Shown piece by piece: positions 1-10,747 of a stretch of 64,000 nucleotides of DNA. Numbering within the stretch: the stretch's first letter is position 1; every line of letters begins with the position of its first letter. This DNA comes from Periplaneta americana. Its lineage: Eukaryota; Arthropoda; Insecta; Blattodea; Blattidae. The translations under genes and the position numbers were made by a program. The stretch is from contig NC_091130.1 of the NCBI RefSeq assembly GCF_040183065.1, positions 127,201,914-127,265,913 on the forward strand. Reading direction: 5' to 3'. A model generated the notes under the pieces. The model was not told where the DNA came from. It saw only the letters and a list, made by a program, of their open reading frames with translations, and did not search any database.

Positions 1-749
1 GGTATGAAGAATAAAGGATGAGAAATGAAGGAAGTAAGAAAGGAAGTATAATTTTATTGAAAGAGTTTCAACGAAAGGAAGAAATACAGAATGTCTGTTT
101 ACAATGTGACACGCCAAGCAAAGTTTGCGCATATCTGTGCACGTCATCACACTTGTCGGCACTCCCACACAAGCGATATTAAATGTTGAGCAACTGTCAT
201 GGTGACAGGTTTAAGATATTTGTTTCTAACACAGAGCAGTGTTGTTTCCACCATGTGCATTAAATTGTGAACAGAAGCCAGTATAAAATAATGTAAGAAG
301 TAAAAGAAAAAAAAACACGAATATTAGGCCTACTTTATAACACGTATAATTATAAAATTGAAATTTGACATAATTCAATAAAAATAATTATTCCGGAAGC
401 TGTAAATGTGTTAATACAATATTTTGTTCCGCTACATGCATTTGCAGTTACAGCAGAGTTATAGACATTTACATATACGATATTTTCGCAGATATGAGAT
501 TGGAAGAATGTTCCTGACAACAGAGCAATACAGATGAGAATTTTTTTTTATTTTTCTGCTTCACTGAGCACATTCCTTTTGTTAGAACAGACTTATTTGG
601 TAACACTGATGGACATCTAAAATTACAGTCAATAACAAACTCGTAATTTGAAAGCTGAACTACTATCATACTGAACTTGAATTTTAATTCATCTGCGACG
701 GCACCAAATTTGACTTTGAATTAAAAACGCGATAATATTAAATTAACTT
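1..749. other. AT-rich intergenic DNA, nothing recognised
   Basis: No convincing coding frame, tRNA-like box or repeat end is seen here. The short open frames have no recognisable domain and AT-rich composition. Confidence 0.5.
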
Positions 750-1275
750 AGATTCGGTTGAGAATCTTTTGTCATCGAGTCTGCTCTCAAAAAAGCTGAA
801 AGTTAGAATTTAAAAAACAGTTATATTACCGGTCCTTCTGTATGGTTGTGAAACTTGAGAGAGGGACAGAGGTTAAGGGTGTTTGAGAATAAGGTGCTTG
901 AGAAAATATTTGGCTCTAAGAAGGATGAAGTTACAGGAGAATGGAGAAAGTTACACAACGCAGAACTGCACGTATTGTATTCTTCACCTGACATAATTAG
1001 GAACATGAAATTCAGACATTTGAGATGGGCAGGGCATGTAGCAAGTATGGGTGGATCCAGAAATGCACATAGATTGTTAGTTGGGAGGCCGGAGGGAAAA
1101 ATACCTTTGGAGAAGCCGAGACGTAGATGGGAGGATAATATTAAAATGGATTTAAGGGAGGTGGGATATGATTGTAGAGACTGAATTAATGTTGCTCAAG
1201 ATAGGGACCAATGGCGGGCTTATGTTAGGGCGGCAATGAACCTCCGGATTCCTTAAAACCGTAAGTAAGTAAGTA
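750..1275 (+). mobile_element. RTE-like LINE, 5'-truncated copy 1
   Basis: This is the 3' end of the window's commonest LINE. The C-terminal reverse transcriptase tail is readable: [20 protein letters not shown], then WAGHVASMGGSRNA and GRPEGK. It is broken by a deletion of about 14 bp after the YGCET stretch near 850 and by a Trp codon turned into TGA near 1182. The element ends in a TAA stop followed almost at once by a short (TAAG)n tail. The very short 3' UTR and microsatellite tail are typical of the RTE clade. The clade is inferred from these and from the YADD motif in copy 2. Confidence 0.85.
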
Positions 1276-1309
1276 AATGATTGAGGGTCTAAGAAATGTC
1301 AATCGTTTA

Positions 1310-1510
1310 ATTTGTATTCACATAAATATAAAACCAAAAGATCAGACAACATATGCTTGACAAAACCTAAATGTACTACAACTTTAGCATATAATCACAG
1401 TAGCAACTTCGGTTCAAGGCTTTATAACAAGATAATAGCTAAATTTCCAAAAATACAATTTGTTAATGCTCCTTAATTTAAAAAATCAATTTAATAATTA
1501 CTGTTTAGAA
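1310..1510 (+). pseudogene. LINE reverse transcriptase C-terminus, remnant
   Basis: One frame reads SSNFGSRLYNKIIAKFPKIQ near 1400-1470. This matches the same C-terminal stretch in the fragments at 4629-4856 (SFGPRLYNTITNHFPKFEIF) and 48103-48564 (NYGPRLYNSIIKFHPEL). Stops surround it, so it is a dead fragment of a LINE family different from the RTE copies. The clade cannot be fixed from so short a piece. Confidence 0.6.
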
Positions 1511-1639
1511 AGAATATTTAAAGTTCCAATTATTGTGATATGTGCTTTTCTTTTTCTTCTTTAATTTTTATTCTGTTACTTAATAAAATATCTCGTATCG
1601 GCGTAATAGATCGACTATTGATCAGACTTTTTGTATTCG

Positions 1640-2797
1640 ACAGATAATGGAGAAAAATGAGAGTATAAGGGTACAGTACATCAGTTATTCATAGATTTCA
1701 AAAAGGCATATGACTCGGTTAAGAGGGAAGTATTTTATGATATTCTTATTGAATTTGGTATTCCCAAGAAACTAGTTTGATTAATTAAAATGTGTCTCAG
1801 TGAAACATACAGCAGAGTCCGTATAGGTCAGTTTCTATCTGATGTTTTTCCAATTCACTGCGGGCTAAAGCAGGGAGATGCACTATCACCTTTACTTTTT
1901 AACTTCGCTCTAGAATATGCCATTAGAAAAGTTCAGGATAACAGGCAGGGTTTGGAATTGAACGGGTTACATCAGCTTCTTGTCTATGCGGATGACGTGA
2001 ATATGTTAGGAGAAAATACACAAACGATTAGGGAAAACACGGAAATTTTACTTGAAGCAAGTAAAGCGATCGGTTTGGAAGTAAATCCCGAAAAGACAAA
2101 GTATATGATTATATCTCGTGACCAGAATATTGTACGAAATGGATATATAAAAATTGGAGATTTATCCTTCGAAGAGGTGGAAAAATTGAAATATCTTGGA
2201 GCAACAGTAACAAATATAAATGACACTCGGGAGGAAATTAAACGCAGAATAAATATGGGAAATGCGTGTTATTATTCGGTTGAGAAGCTCTTATCATCCA
2301 GTCTGCTGTCCAAAAATCTGAAAGTTAGAATTTATAAAACAGTTATATTACCGGTTCTTCTGTATGGTTGTGAAACTTGGACTCTCACTCTGAGAGAGGA
2401 ACAAAGGTTAAGGGTGTTTGAGAATAAGGTGCTTAGGAAAATATTTGGGGCTAAGCGGGATGAAGTTACAGGAGAATGGAGAAAGTTACACAACACAGAA
2501 CTGCACGCATTGCATTCTTCACCTGACATAATTAGGAACATTAAATCCAGACTTTTGAGATGGGCAGGGCATGTAGCACAGATGGGCGAATCCAGAAATG
2601 CATATAGAGTGTTAGTTGGGAGACCGGAGGGAAAAAACCTTTAGGGAGGCTGAGACGTAGGCGGGAGGATAATATTAAAATGGATTTGAGGGAGGTGGGA
2701 TATGATAGAGACTGGATTAATCTTGCACAGGATAGGGACCGCTGGCGGGCTTATATGAGGGTTCCTTAAAAGCCATTTGTAAGTAAGTAAGTAATAA
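1640..2797 (+). mobile_element. RTE-like LINE, longest copy (copy 2), with reverse transcriptase palm
   Basis: This is the longest copy in the window. Palm motif A reads FIDFKKAYDSV (about 1690-1722). The region [20 protein letters not shown] follows, then the catalytic YADD (about 1984-1995), the thumb, and the C-terminal [14 protein letters not shown] region. The endonuclease and N-terminus are missing. A TGA at 1778-1780 replaces the Trp of a LVWLIKM-type segment. A one-base deletion at about 2636 shifts the frame just before the GRPRRRW stretch, and about 18 bp are lost near 2758. It ends with TTCCTTAAAAGCC and a (TAAG)n tail. It is dead, but it is the best guide to the family in this window. 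Confidence 0.88.
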
Positions 2798-3239
2798 AAT
2801 GTCTTGAAATTATGTGAAATGCCCCTGAGCACGAGTATGTAATTTATTGTTTCTGTGGATGCTAGAGTGATTATTATATAAAAATAATATGGATCTATGT
2901 TCTAGCAATAAAGTATTATTATTAGATAAATTTATAGCAGAATGATTTACATTTCCTAAAGTAAAAAACAATATTGAAATACCGTATTCGGAAGTTTCAA
3001 AAGAGAGAAATAGTTGTACGTATTCTTCCAGAAAGCAGTGCCTAATGTGAAAGAGGTGAAGAAGACCAAGAACAAGAAAAATATAACGAAAAGTGACAGA
3101 CTTCAAGTTTATTCCTCAAAGAAGAGAAGGTAAATAGGGAAGAAAGCGCAGAGAAACAAAAAAGAAACAAATACATATCGGTAAACAAATAAAAGAAGAT
3201 AAACAAAGAAGTTAAAGAGAAGACTAAAGTAAGTAAGGA
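2798..3239. other. Intergenic, nothing recognised
   Basis: AT-rich sequence with no supported feature. Minus-strand frames are low complexity. Confidence 0.4.
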
Positions 3240-3244
3240 ATGAA

Positions 3245-3287
<43 letters not shown>

Positions 3288-3306
3288 ACAAACAAATAAA
3301 TAAAAA
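3240..3306. repeat. (TAAA)n microsatellite
   Basis: About fifteen tandem AAAT/TAAA units with a few C interruptions. They produce a spurious Phe/Tyr/Leu-rich open frame on the minus strand. Confidence 0.95.
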
Positions 3307-3404
3307 GAATGTGATGAGGGTGACATATACGAGTACTTTTTATTACACGTTTCACGCGTTAAATAACAATCAGTTTCTTTATCATGTTACGAATGATATT
3401 GTTG

Positions 3405-3665
3405 TTTGTAGCGTAGCTCAGTCGGATGAGGACCTTGCCTGTCGATCAGCAGTTCCGCTCGAACGTGGGTCCGATTCCGCTTTGGGCTGATTACCTGGTT
3501 GGGTTTTTTCCGAGGTTTTTCCCAACCGTAAGGCGAATGTCAGGTAATCTATGGCAAATTCTCGGTCTCATTTCACCAAATACTATCTCGCTATCATCAA
3601 TTCCATGGACGCTAAATAAGTTAGAAGTTGTTGATACAGCGTCGTTAAATAACCAAGTAAGAAGA
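3405..3665 (+). mobile_element. tRNA-derived SINE, family A, near complete
   Basis: The head carries a polymerase III A box (TAGCTCAGTCGG, 3414-3425) and a B box (GGGTCCGATTCC, about 3467). A non-tRNA body follows with CTGATTACCTGGTTGGG, TTTTTCCGAGGTTTTTCC and a 3' part ending near GCGTCGTTAAATAACCAA. The same body occurs at 5938-6185 (minus) and, in part, at 20765-20872, 31811-32030, 44171-44300 and 63224-63440. Confidence 0.88.
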
Positions 3666-3963
3666 GTATAAAATTTGTATTTTTACTGCTATTAAAAAGA
3701 AGTAGGCCTACATAAATCAAATAATTTAATATGTCTCGAAATAAGAAGATTGAAGAATAAGGCCTACGTTAGAAATTAGTAACAGGATAAGTTAGGTTAG
3801 GTGTACAGTATAGTCTTCCTTATAATTACGTTGTTGAAGTTAATACGACATTTTTCCATAGTTGGTGACACTGAAAAAAAAACTATCATTTCCTTCCTTA
3901 GGGCCTATATTACGTCACATTAGAAAATATGGCGGTCTTCTTCCTACACGCACAACAAATTTG
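3666..3963. other. Intergenic, nothing recognised
   Basis: AT-rich, with no supported feature. Confidence 0.4.
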
Positions 3964-3971
3964 GTGTATAC

Positions 3972-4209
3972 CAGGCTTGCAGAACGGGGCGACAATTGTG
4001 GCGTTACGTCACTCATCGGAATACGTCACTCACCCCATCCTTCCACCACCGCCTCATTGACTTGGTAAGGGAGGGGATCTGTATTTACTGTCTGTCTTAC
4101 GTGATTGTGTACGGGCGACAGATACGTCATTCAACGCCGATGGGCTGTGGACGGGGAACCAATGCTTTCCCCATGGTTTCCACCCCTCTCTCGCAGTTCT
4201 GTATCCCTG
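3972..4209. mobile_element. Small hAT-type MITE, GC-rich
   Basis: The ends are CAGGCTTGCAGAAC and, on the other strand, CAGGGATACAGAAC. The flanking 8-mers GTGTATAC (3964-3971) and GTATATAC (4210-4217) differ at one position. An 8-bp duplication with TA at its centre and CAGG ends fits hAT of the Buster kind. The 238-bp body is GC-rich compared with its surroundings and has no transposase. Confidence 0.72.
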
Positions 4210-4624
4210 GTATATACAGTAAGTGAGGTATGATATATGATATTTAACTAGCTAGCTAGCGAGTACAAATTAAAATTATAAAGCAAAAATGTTTCTAGCC
4301 ACTACCGTAAGAGCCAGGCTCGTGTAAGGCGTGGTCTTAGCCAATAATATAACATAAAATTTACAAGAATAGTTTACTAAATACAGAAGTAACTTAATTC
4401 ATATCAATAAATAACACACAAAAACAAAAAAAAAAAAATAAATAAATAAATAAAAGAAGAAAGAGGAAAAGAGAGAAAAAAACACATTTAATATAAATTG
4501 ACAGTCACACAGAAGCCAGTGATATTCAGTAAAAATATTTCTATAGTCGACAGAAATAAAAAAAAAACATTTGCTAATATTATATATCATGAATAATTTT
4601 ATAAATTTCTTTTTTAAAAGCTTC

Positions 4625-4960
4625 AATTTTAAAATATTTCAAATTTGGGAAAATGGTTTGTAATTGTATTATAAAGTCTTGGGCCGAAACTAGCACCATG
4701 TTTAAGAGCTGCACTTGTATGATATTTAGGCTCAATTAATGGGAAAGTAGACTTTTGTCTTCGAGTACGATATTCTTGTCGATTAGATTTATGTTTTATT
4801 TGATTTCTGTGGTAGTAAGTTAGTAACCTGTATTTATAAATTTCTTCAATAGTCAATACTTTAAAATCTGTATAAATTAAATTTGTTGGGTAGTCTATAT
4901 TTTTGGTTAGACAAATTTTTATTAATCTTCTATATAATAAAATTAATGGATTAAGTGCAG
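4625..4960 (-). pseudogene. LINE reverse transcriptase C-terminal remnant
   Basis: The minus strand from 4856 to 4629 reads EEIYKYRLLTYYHRNQIK, then NRQEYRTRRQKSTFPLIEPK, then SFGPRLYNTITNHFPKFEIF. This is the conserved tail after the reverse transcriptase thumb of a LINE. It shares the IYKY..K.YH..R and PRLYN stretches with the fragment at 47865-48660. It is a fragment without the catalytic part. Confidence 0.65.
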
Positions 4961-5066
4961 ATGATGATATGATATGATATGATATATGATATGATATGAT
5001 ATGATATGATATGATATGATATGATATGATATGATATGATATGATATGATATGGTATGATATGATA

Positions 5067-5110
<44 letters not shown>
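4957..5110. repeat. (GATAT)n passing into (AT)n microsatellite
   Basis: About twenty GATAT units followed by about twenty AT units. It abuts the LINE fragment above and may have grown from that element's tail. Confidence 0.93.
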
Positions 5111-5113
<3 letters not shown>

Positions 5114-5418
5114 CGTCACAGCATTTCTTTACATGTAATGGTGTACCTCACATTTCTCTGTATCCAGTGCCACCATTAACACATTATTAGCAGTACAAGT
5201 CTACACAAATACTCCAATTTACACTGTATCTTTTTATTACTCGGTCTAATCTACCCTTCAATATTTATCCTATATTTCCTTTGCTATTTTCTATCTGTTC
5301 ACTTATCCAAATATCTCTCAACTTTCAACCCCCCTTTTTTTTCTCTAACTAATATTCACTAAAATCTCAATTTAATTTTTTCCATGCATTATAAAATTCT
5401 ATTTGTATTTACCCTATT

Positions 5419-5575
5419 CTACTACTACTACTACCACCACCACCACCACCACCACCACCACCACCACCACCACCACCACCACGACTATTACTACTACTAC
5501 TACTACTACTACTACTATTTATTATTACTATTCTAATTTTTTATCATTATTATTATTATTATTATTATTATCATC
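5419..5575. repeat. Compound trinucleotide microsatellite (CTA/CCA/ATT)
   Basis: Successive runs of CTA, CCA, CTA and ATT units. They create a poly-Thr open frame (from 5403) that is not a gene. Confidence 0.93.
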
Positions 5576-5739
5576 ATCAATAATTGTCTTATTTTTTTAT
5601 ACTTTGTATGTCTCATTTATTTTGACCTGCTGTTCACATTTTATTATGCTTTTTCTTTCTTTCTGTATGATATATATTATGTCTGATTTCTACTTACTTG
5701 TTGTTTACATTTTATTATTATTATCTTATTCAGTTTTGT

Positions 5740-5851
5740 GTGTAAAATTGTAGTGTACTTTGTAAATTTGTAGTGTTTTTCGTAACGCAGTTTTACTCCT
5801 GGTTGAGTGTTAGAGAAGGCCGTATGGCCTTAACTCTGTCAGGTTAAATAA

Positions 5852-5898
<47 letters not shown>

Positions 5899-5900
5899 CA
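5740..5900 (+). mobile_element. Retroelement 3' end with AAGGCC hairpin and (ATT)n tail, copy 1
   Basis: It carries CTGGTTGAGTG followed by AAGGCCGTATGGCCTTAA, then AAATAA and a long (ATT)n tail. The same unit, in reverse, is at 30345-30550 and 43023-43155. The small stem AAGGCC/GGCCTT just upstream of the tail is kept in all three copies. It looks like the 3' terminus of a LINE. No coding part is attached. Confidence 0.65.
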
Positions 5901-5937
5901 TTTCCATTGACCTTTTCTCCTATATTTTTTTTAGTTC

Positions 5938-6185
5938 GTTATGTAACGATGCTGTATCAAGTACTAGGTTATTTAACGTCAATGAAATGGCGATAGCGGG
6001 ATGGTATTTGACGAGATGAGGCCGAGGATTCGCCATAGATTACCTGGCATTCACCTTACGGTTGGGGAAAACCTCGGAAAAAACTCAACCAGGTAATCAG
6101 CCCAAGCGGGGATCGAACCCGCTCCCGAGCGCAACTTCAGACCGGCAGGCAAGCGCCTCAACCGACCGAGCCACGCCGGTGGCGT
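5938..6185 (-). mobile_element. tRNA-derived SINE, family A, near complete
   Basis: Read on the minus strand, the tRNA-like head starts near 6183, the B box (GGGTTCGATCCC) lies near 6110-6122, and the CTGATTACCTGGTTGAG body and the AACGATGCTG-side 3' end follow. It is the same family as 3405-3665. Confidence 0.85.
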
Positions 6186-6933
6186 CCCCTAGCTTTCTGT
6201 TATATAATTTGCTGTAGTAAGTGAGGTATGTACTGTATTTTGGCGTGTTGGGTGGACACACAGCTCTTCTAATGATCATATCTAATCTCCACCTGCTCCA
6301 TACTACAAACGATAGCGATTTTTCAGGTATTTTAGGACTGTTTTCTAGTGGCGCAGACAAGTTCAACCTTTGCCATAATTTCTTTACAGTCCAACGAAAA
6401 ATATTAAGTACCTATGGAAAAAAAAACATTTATTCGAGACATAAACTTTGTATATAATTTGCCTTATATTTTAATGCTAACGCTAATAACAATTCGATAT
6501 GAATTATAATGTGTTCCTACTGTAATTAAAATAACTTAATTTTAAATTTACCTCATGAAAGATCACTTATAATGCATGAAGAAGAACCGTAGATGTCCGA
6601 AGCACATGGAACTTCTGAATATACTGAGATTCTCACTATTCTCGACAGATGGCGCTGTTTGAATAAAGATAAGCAGCGTTCTAGGAAGAGGTATGCTTAA
6701 CTTTGCAAACAGTTTTTACAACCGGGAAGTGTTGGCAAGTTTCATATGAGCCCATTGCAGCTTCCAGGAGTGTGACTAAACTGATGTTTCCCAATAAGGT
6801 TTAAACAAAGGAAACATTATATTTTTACATCTGCCCATTTTATCTCTCTGTCAAATATCAACATTGAAGGATATACCATTCCTGTCTAATCTTATAGCAA
6901 GAAAGATAGATTGACGCTATCTGGACTAGTTCG
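6186..6933. other. Intergenic, nothing recognised
   Basis: No supported feature. Short open frames show no domain. Confidence 0.4.
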
Positions 6934-7317
6934 TTACGCCTCATTCACATTTTTCAAGTAACTTGAATTCAAGTCACTTGAAAAACGAACTTGGAAAGTG
7001 TGAACTATGTTTCAAGTTCACTTGAAATCAATTAACGGCTTGAATTCAAGTTTCAAGTGAAGTTGGATCCTTTCTACTCTTTACTTGACTTGAAAGGACT
7101 CTTGAAAAGTGTGAACGTCACTGGATAACTTGAATTCAAGGAGAAAAGCGCGGGAATTCAAATTAACAACTGTTTTAAGAGCATTAAATTAACAGCAGAT
7201 TGTTTTTCTGTTCTACTGGGAATGTAAGTGAAATAATGACCAAATATTTGAATTTCTGAAGTTGTATAAAATTTACGAAGGCCTGCGGATTATAGAAACT
7301 GCAAAGTTTCGTAATAA

Positions 7318-8137
7318 AAATGCCAACGTACTATGGTAGGAACGATCATGATTTTAAAATCAAATGTAGGAAACAGAAAACGGATGTAGGTAAATTCTCA
7401 TTTTTAAATAGAACTATAAATATTGGAATGACCTACCTGCAGCGGTCTTTAAGGGCTGTCCTTCCTTAAGGAGATTCAAGAATAACTTAAAAAGTTGTGT
7501 ATAAAGTGCAAATTAAAATTAAGGTGACATTCAACATTTAATTTTTTAAGGTGACATGTATTTATCTAGCCTGACGAGTTACTTCCTTGGTTTGAATTAT
7601 AAATTATTTAAAAATAGTGTGTAAGAGGGCCTTAGACCAGAAATGTTTAGTTTAAATGTAGTTCTGTTTATAAGTATGCATAAGGATGTAATTATTTGAC
7701 TTATTTGAACTGTTGTATCAGTGAAGCGAGGTGAGTCAGTGAAGTTATGGTTTACAGTGCAGTGAACAGTTCCGATCAGTGATAATTTATAGCGTCAATG
7801 AAATGTGTTCTATAGTGTCAGTGAAATGTGTTACAGAGTGTCAGTGAAATGTGTGCTAAAGTGTCAGTGAAATGCGTCATAGTGCCACTACAGGGAATGA
7901 GATGAGAGTAAAGTGAAAGACTATTGAAACTTATATAGGGCCTATACATAATTATGTAGGTTATATTGTAAAATTAGGTATTTTATTTATGTTTTATTAT
8001 TATTGTGTTAAATTGTATTGTGTATTCTTATTGTATTGTGTATAAAATTGTATCATTTTATTGTGTATTGTTTATATTGTATATACCACTGCCACCAGGT
8101 GCTTGCCCACTTGCAGTGTAAATAAATACATACATAC
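7318..8137 (+). mobile_element. LINE 3' end (reverse transcriptase tail plus 3' UTR), nested
   Basis: The frame near 7320-7503 reads KFSFLNRTINIW and then, after a one-base deletion, NDLPAAVFKGCPSLRRFKNN and LKSCV with a stop. This F.NR.INIWN.LP pattern is the standard C-terminus of many non-LTR reverse transcriptases. The 3' UTR runs through TGTATTG-rich DNA to CCACTGCCACCAGG and ends in a (CATA)n-like tail at about 8137. It lies inside the TTA-flanked DNA element. Confidence 0.65.
7785..7880. repeat. Short tandem array of about 27-30 bp
   Basis: Three to four degenerate units built round GTGTCAGTGAAATG, within the LINE 3' UTR. Confidence 0.75.
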
Positions 8138-9150
8138 AAAGGAAGCTGCCAAGAAGCAAGAGTTCATTGTAGAACTGAACAGCAGAGATTTTAACGTGGA
8201 CACACGAGATAGCCTATGAAAGGCAATAATAAAAACCATTAAACTGTAGATAGAGAAGAAGTGAGGAAGATAAGAGATTAAGAAGAGAAGAGCGTTGCTT
8301 GAAGGGATGACATTTATCGGCCGAAACTGGCATGATTCAGTGTGGTTGATAGATTTTTTTTGGGAACTCTAACAGCTTCAAGATAATCATTTTCAATTAT
8401 GGTAAATCAGACTAGCTAATATTTTATTACATTTTCGATAAGGATTATTAAATCTGCTTGAAGATTTCACTTATTCTATTTGTAATAGTCAGTGGTCGTG
8501 TATTTCTCTTACTAATCTAATTCCTAACCTATACTGAACAACGCGTCTTCCATTTCCTCAATATATTTATCATTTCCCTGGCACGGAGGCTTTCTACTAA
8601 AGAAATTCCTAATTGCACAACTTCCATCGACGCCATTTTATCCTACTTCAAAACAAAATAACTTGAATATGTCTGAACTGAGACTTGAATTCAGGTTACT
8701 TGAAATCACGTGACTTGAATTCAAGTTACTTGAAAAGTGTGAACGAGGCTTTAGTGTGAGAGAATTAATGACATTAAATTAAATGTTTGTCACAAAAGAA
8801 ACGTATACTGTATATAAGTTTTATTAAGAAACTGCAGTTTTCCCCACTACTACTTCACATTTTCTTAAGTCATTATCATCATTTAATAAATCAAAATACA
8901 GCAAATCCGTCAAATAGAACGATCAACTGTCGTTTTATTCTGTAACGTTTATTTTTATCTTAAATTCATACATAAACCTTTTTTTAAAATTTGGCAAACT
9001 TATATCACAGTCTAGTACAGGGATGTCGAACAGCACTCTCAAACTGTGAAACGATTAATACTGTTTCCTACCGTAGCTGAGCTGAAACGACAGTCAGCTC
9101 GCTGTAGCTGTGTTCTGTACGTAGTGTGTTTATCAACTCTGGCGGCTGGT

Positions 9151-9849
9151 ATGGATATGGAACGACGATTCAATAGTGAGTGGACAGATAAATATTTATT
9201 TATCTTAAAGGACGGAAAGGCACATTGCTTAATATGTAGAAAAGAACTTGGATACATTAGCCATCATAATATTAAAAGGCATTTTAATTCTACACGTCAT
9301 GCTGAAGCTTAAGGATCAGAAAAGTTATCCGGTTTCACTCGTGAAAAGACTGTAGAAGAATTAAAATCAAGATTGAATTCAGAAAACCTCCCATCATCAT
9401 CGGGTGTTAGTAGAACGAGCTTGCTTCGTGCTAGCTACAAAATTTGTGAAATTATTGCAAAGGCTTCAAAGCTACTCGTATTTACTGACGGACAATTTGT
9501 GAAAGACTGTCTCACAGCTGTTGCAAAAGGGACATGTCCGGAAAACGTTGGTAATGATTTTAAATCTATATGTTTGTCTCGTAATATTTTTGCAGAGCAC
9601 TTATCATAAATGGGAGATAACTACCGACCGGAAAGATACGGCGCAGCTAGCTACAGTATATTCATAAGGAGTGTCGATTCAGATTTCAATGTTCATGGGA
9701 ATCTTGTAGATGTCTTTTCACTAAAGGTTCGAACTCGAGTAGAAGATATTTTTGAATCTGTAACAACAACTATGAACAGATCTCAAGTTACGCTGAAAGT
9801 AATTCATTTTATACATCAAACAGTTTACGTTTTTGAACTTGAAGTTTGA
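9151..9849 (+). pseudogene. hAT transposase, BED-finger N-terminus, two in-frame stops
   Basis: The frame opens with MDMERRFNSEWTDKYLF and then KAHCLICRKELG and NIKRHFNSTRH, a C2H2 BED-type zinc finger (about residues 20-50). LRASYKICEIIAKASK, DGQFVKDC and FIRSVDSDFNV follow, which are hallmarks of the hAT group that gave rise to GTF2IRD2 and ZBED-like proteins. TAA stops at 9310-9312 and 9607-9609 are in the same frame. About 60 residues seem to be missing round 9605. The catalytic DDE core beyond VEDIFESV and the dimerisation domain are absent, so it cannot act. The family is known from its motifs, and loss of function is inferred from the stops and truncation. Confidence 0.82.
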
Positions 9850-9900
9850 CTGCTGGAGCACATACAGACTAAGTTGATATTTTAAATATGATATTAACAA

Positions 9901-9901
<1 letters not shown>

Positions 9902-9948
<47 letters not shown>

Positions 9949-9960
9949 TATTATTATTTA
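9902..9960. repeat. (ATT)n microsatellite
   Basis: About nineteen ATT units inside the hAT element, just upstream of the SINE. Confidence 0.93.
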
Positions 9961-10007
9961 TTTCCGTCACTAATGAACAACATTTATGGAATGACCTAGT
10001 AGATAAA

Positions 10008-10267
10008 GGCGGCCGGGTAGCTCAGTTGGTAGAGCAACTGGCTACAGACTGGAAGGTCCGGGGTTCGATCCCAGGTGGTGACAGGATTTTTTCTCGTTGC
10101 CAAACTTTCAGAACAGCCCCGAGGTTCACTCAGCCTCCTATAAAATTAAGTACCGGGTCTTTCGCGGGGGTAAAAGGCGGCCAGAGCGTGGTGCCGAGGT
10201 CATGGAAAGCATGGGGCTCTACCTCCATGCCCCCCAAGTGCCTTCATGGCATGATACCTTTACCTTT
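10008..10267 (+). mobile_element. tRNA-derived SINE, family B, with 14-bp target duplication
   Basis: The A box TAGCTCAGTTGG is a perfect match and the B box is GGTTCGATCCC. The head is followed by a GC-rich body (TCTTTCGCGGGGGTAAAAGG, TGGGGCTCTACC) and a short TTTACC repeat tail. Flanks ACCTAGTAGATAAA (9994-10007) and ACCTAGTGGATAAA (10268-10281) differ by one base. It sits inside the hAT element, so it is the youngest layer of the nest. Confidence 0.9.
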
Positions 10268-10747
10268 ACCTAGTGGATAAAACTCTATTATTATTAGTAT
10301 TATTATCATCATCATCATCATAATTCATCCTCATGTAGGCTACATTCTTTGTTTATCAGAGTTCATCAAGTGCAAATCTAAACTGAGTTCCTAATCAATT
10401 GGTAAGATGTATAAAAGTTATGGAAGTACCAGCCGCCGCAGTTTCGCCTTTGTTTACGATCATTCGGCCGGTCTGCCTGCTACCTGTGTGCAACCGTTGC
10501 ACTGTAAGGGAGGAGTAGAGGCTCTGCAGTTTACAGCTCGAGAGCGCTGCTCGACTTCCCTGGTCTAGTATATACAGTCACGAAGCTCAATACGTAGGGA
10601 ATATGCAGCCGTAGATAGTTGCTAACCACTAGGATCGCTACTATCGCCTCATCACAGACAATGCGAAATAGTACTGGCACAGTCTATTGTTCCTTGTACC
10701 CTCACAACTCAATCTTCGTGACTGTATATACTAGACTGTGCTTATAT

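Larger units (their letters stand above)
6937..8750. mobile_element. Harbinger-like DNA transposon, interrupted by a LINE
   Basis: The left end starts GCCTCATTCACA at 6938 and the right end finishes TGTGAACGAGGC at 8738-8749. About 45 bp of inverted repeat match with four differences. Both ends are flanked by TTA (6934-6936 and 8751-8753), the usual PIF/Harbinger target. The subterminal regions are crowded with the palindrome ACTTGAATTCAAGT and half-copies of it. No complete transposase frame is seen. A LINE 3' end (7318-8137) sits inside. The superfamily rests on the TTA duplication and could be wrong. Confidence 0.68.
9018..10562 (+). mobile_element. hAT transposon with decayed transposase, inserted in a MITE
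   Basis: Terminal inverted repeats start CAGGGATGTCGAACAGC on the left and CAGGGAAGTCGAGCAGC on the right (20 of 23 bp match). The 8-bp duplication GTCTAGTA is perfect (9010-9017 and 10563-10570). It carries the transposase remnant at 9151-9849, an (ATT)n tract at about 9902-9960 and a SINE at 10008-10267. The 3' part of the transposase is deleted. Confidence 0.88.
8999..10747. mobile_element. MITE with 7-bp target duplications, copy 1, split by a hAT element
   Basis: The left 12 bp (9006-9017) and the remaining part (10571-10740) form one element with terminal inverted repeat CACAGTCTAGTATATACAG. It is flanked by CTTATAT at 8999-9005 and 10741-10747. The split is explained exactly by the hAT insertion at 9018-10562. 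Copies 2 and 3 lie at 29466-29648 and 55210-55389. Without the insert the element is about 182 bp and non-coding. The superfamily is undetermined. A 7-bp duplication is unusual. Confidence 0.8.

Noticed and set aside
855-1184. Treating the RTE C-terminal frames as host genes
   Set aside because: The same sequence occurs eight times in the window with differing truncations and tails, which is a LINE pattern.
3042-3326. Minus-strand open frames rich in Tyr, Leu, Phe and Ile
   Set aside because: They are produced by the (TAAA)n tract.
5403-5753. 116-codon open frame rich in Thr
   Set aside because: It is a translation of CTA/CCA/ATT microsatellites with no non-repeat coding signal.
10008-10090. 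Possible functional tRNA gene
   Set aside because: The A and B boxes are good, but the acceptor stem does not close and the sequence continues into a SINE body with flanking duplications.
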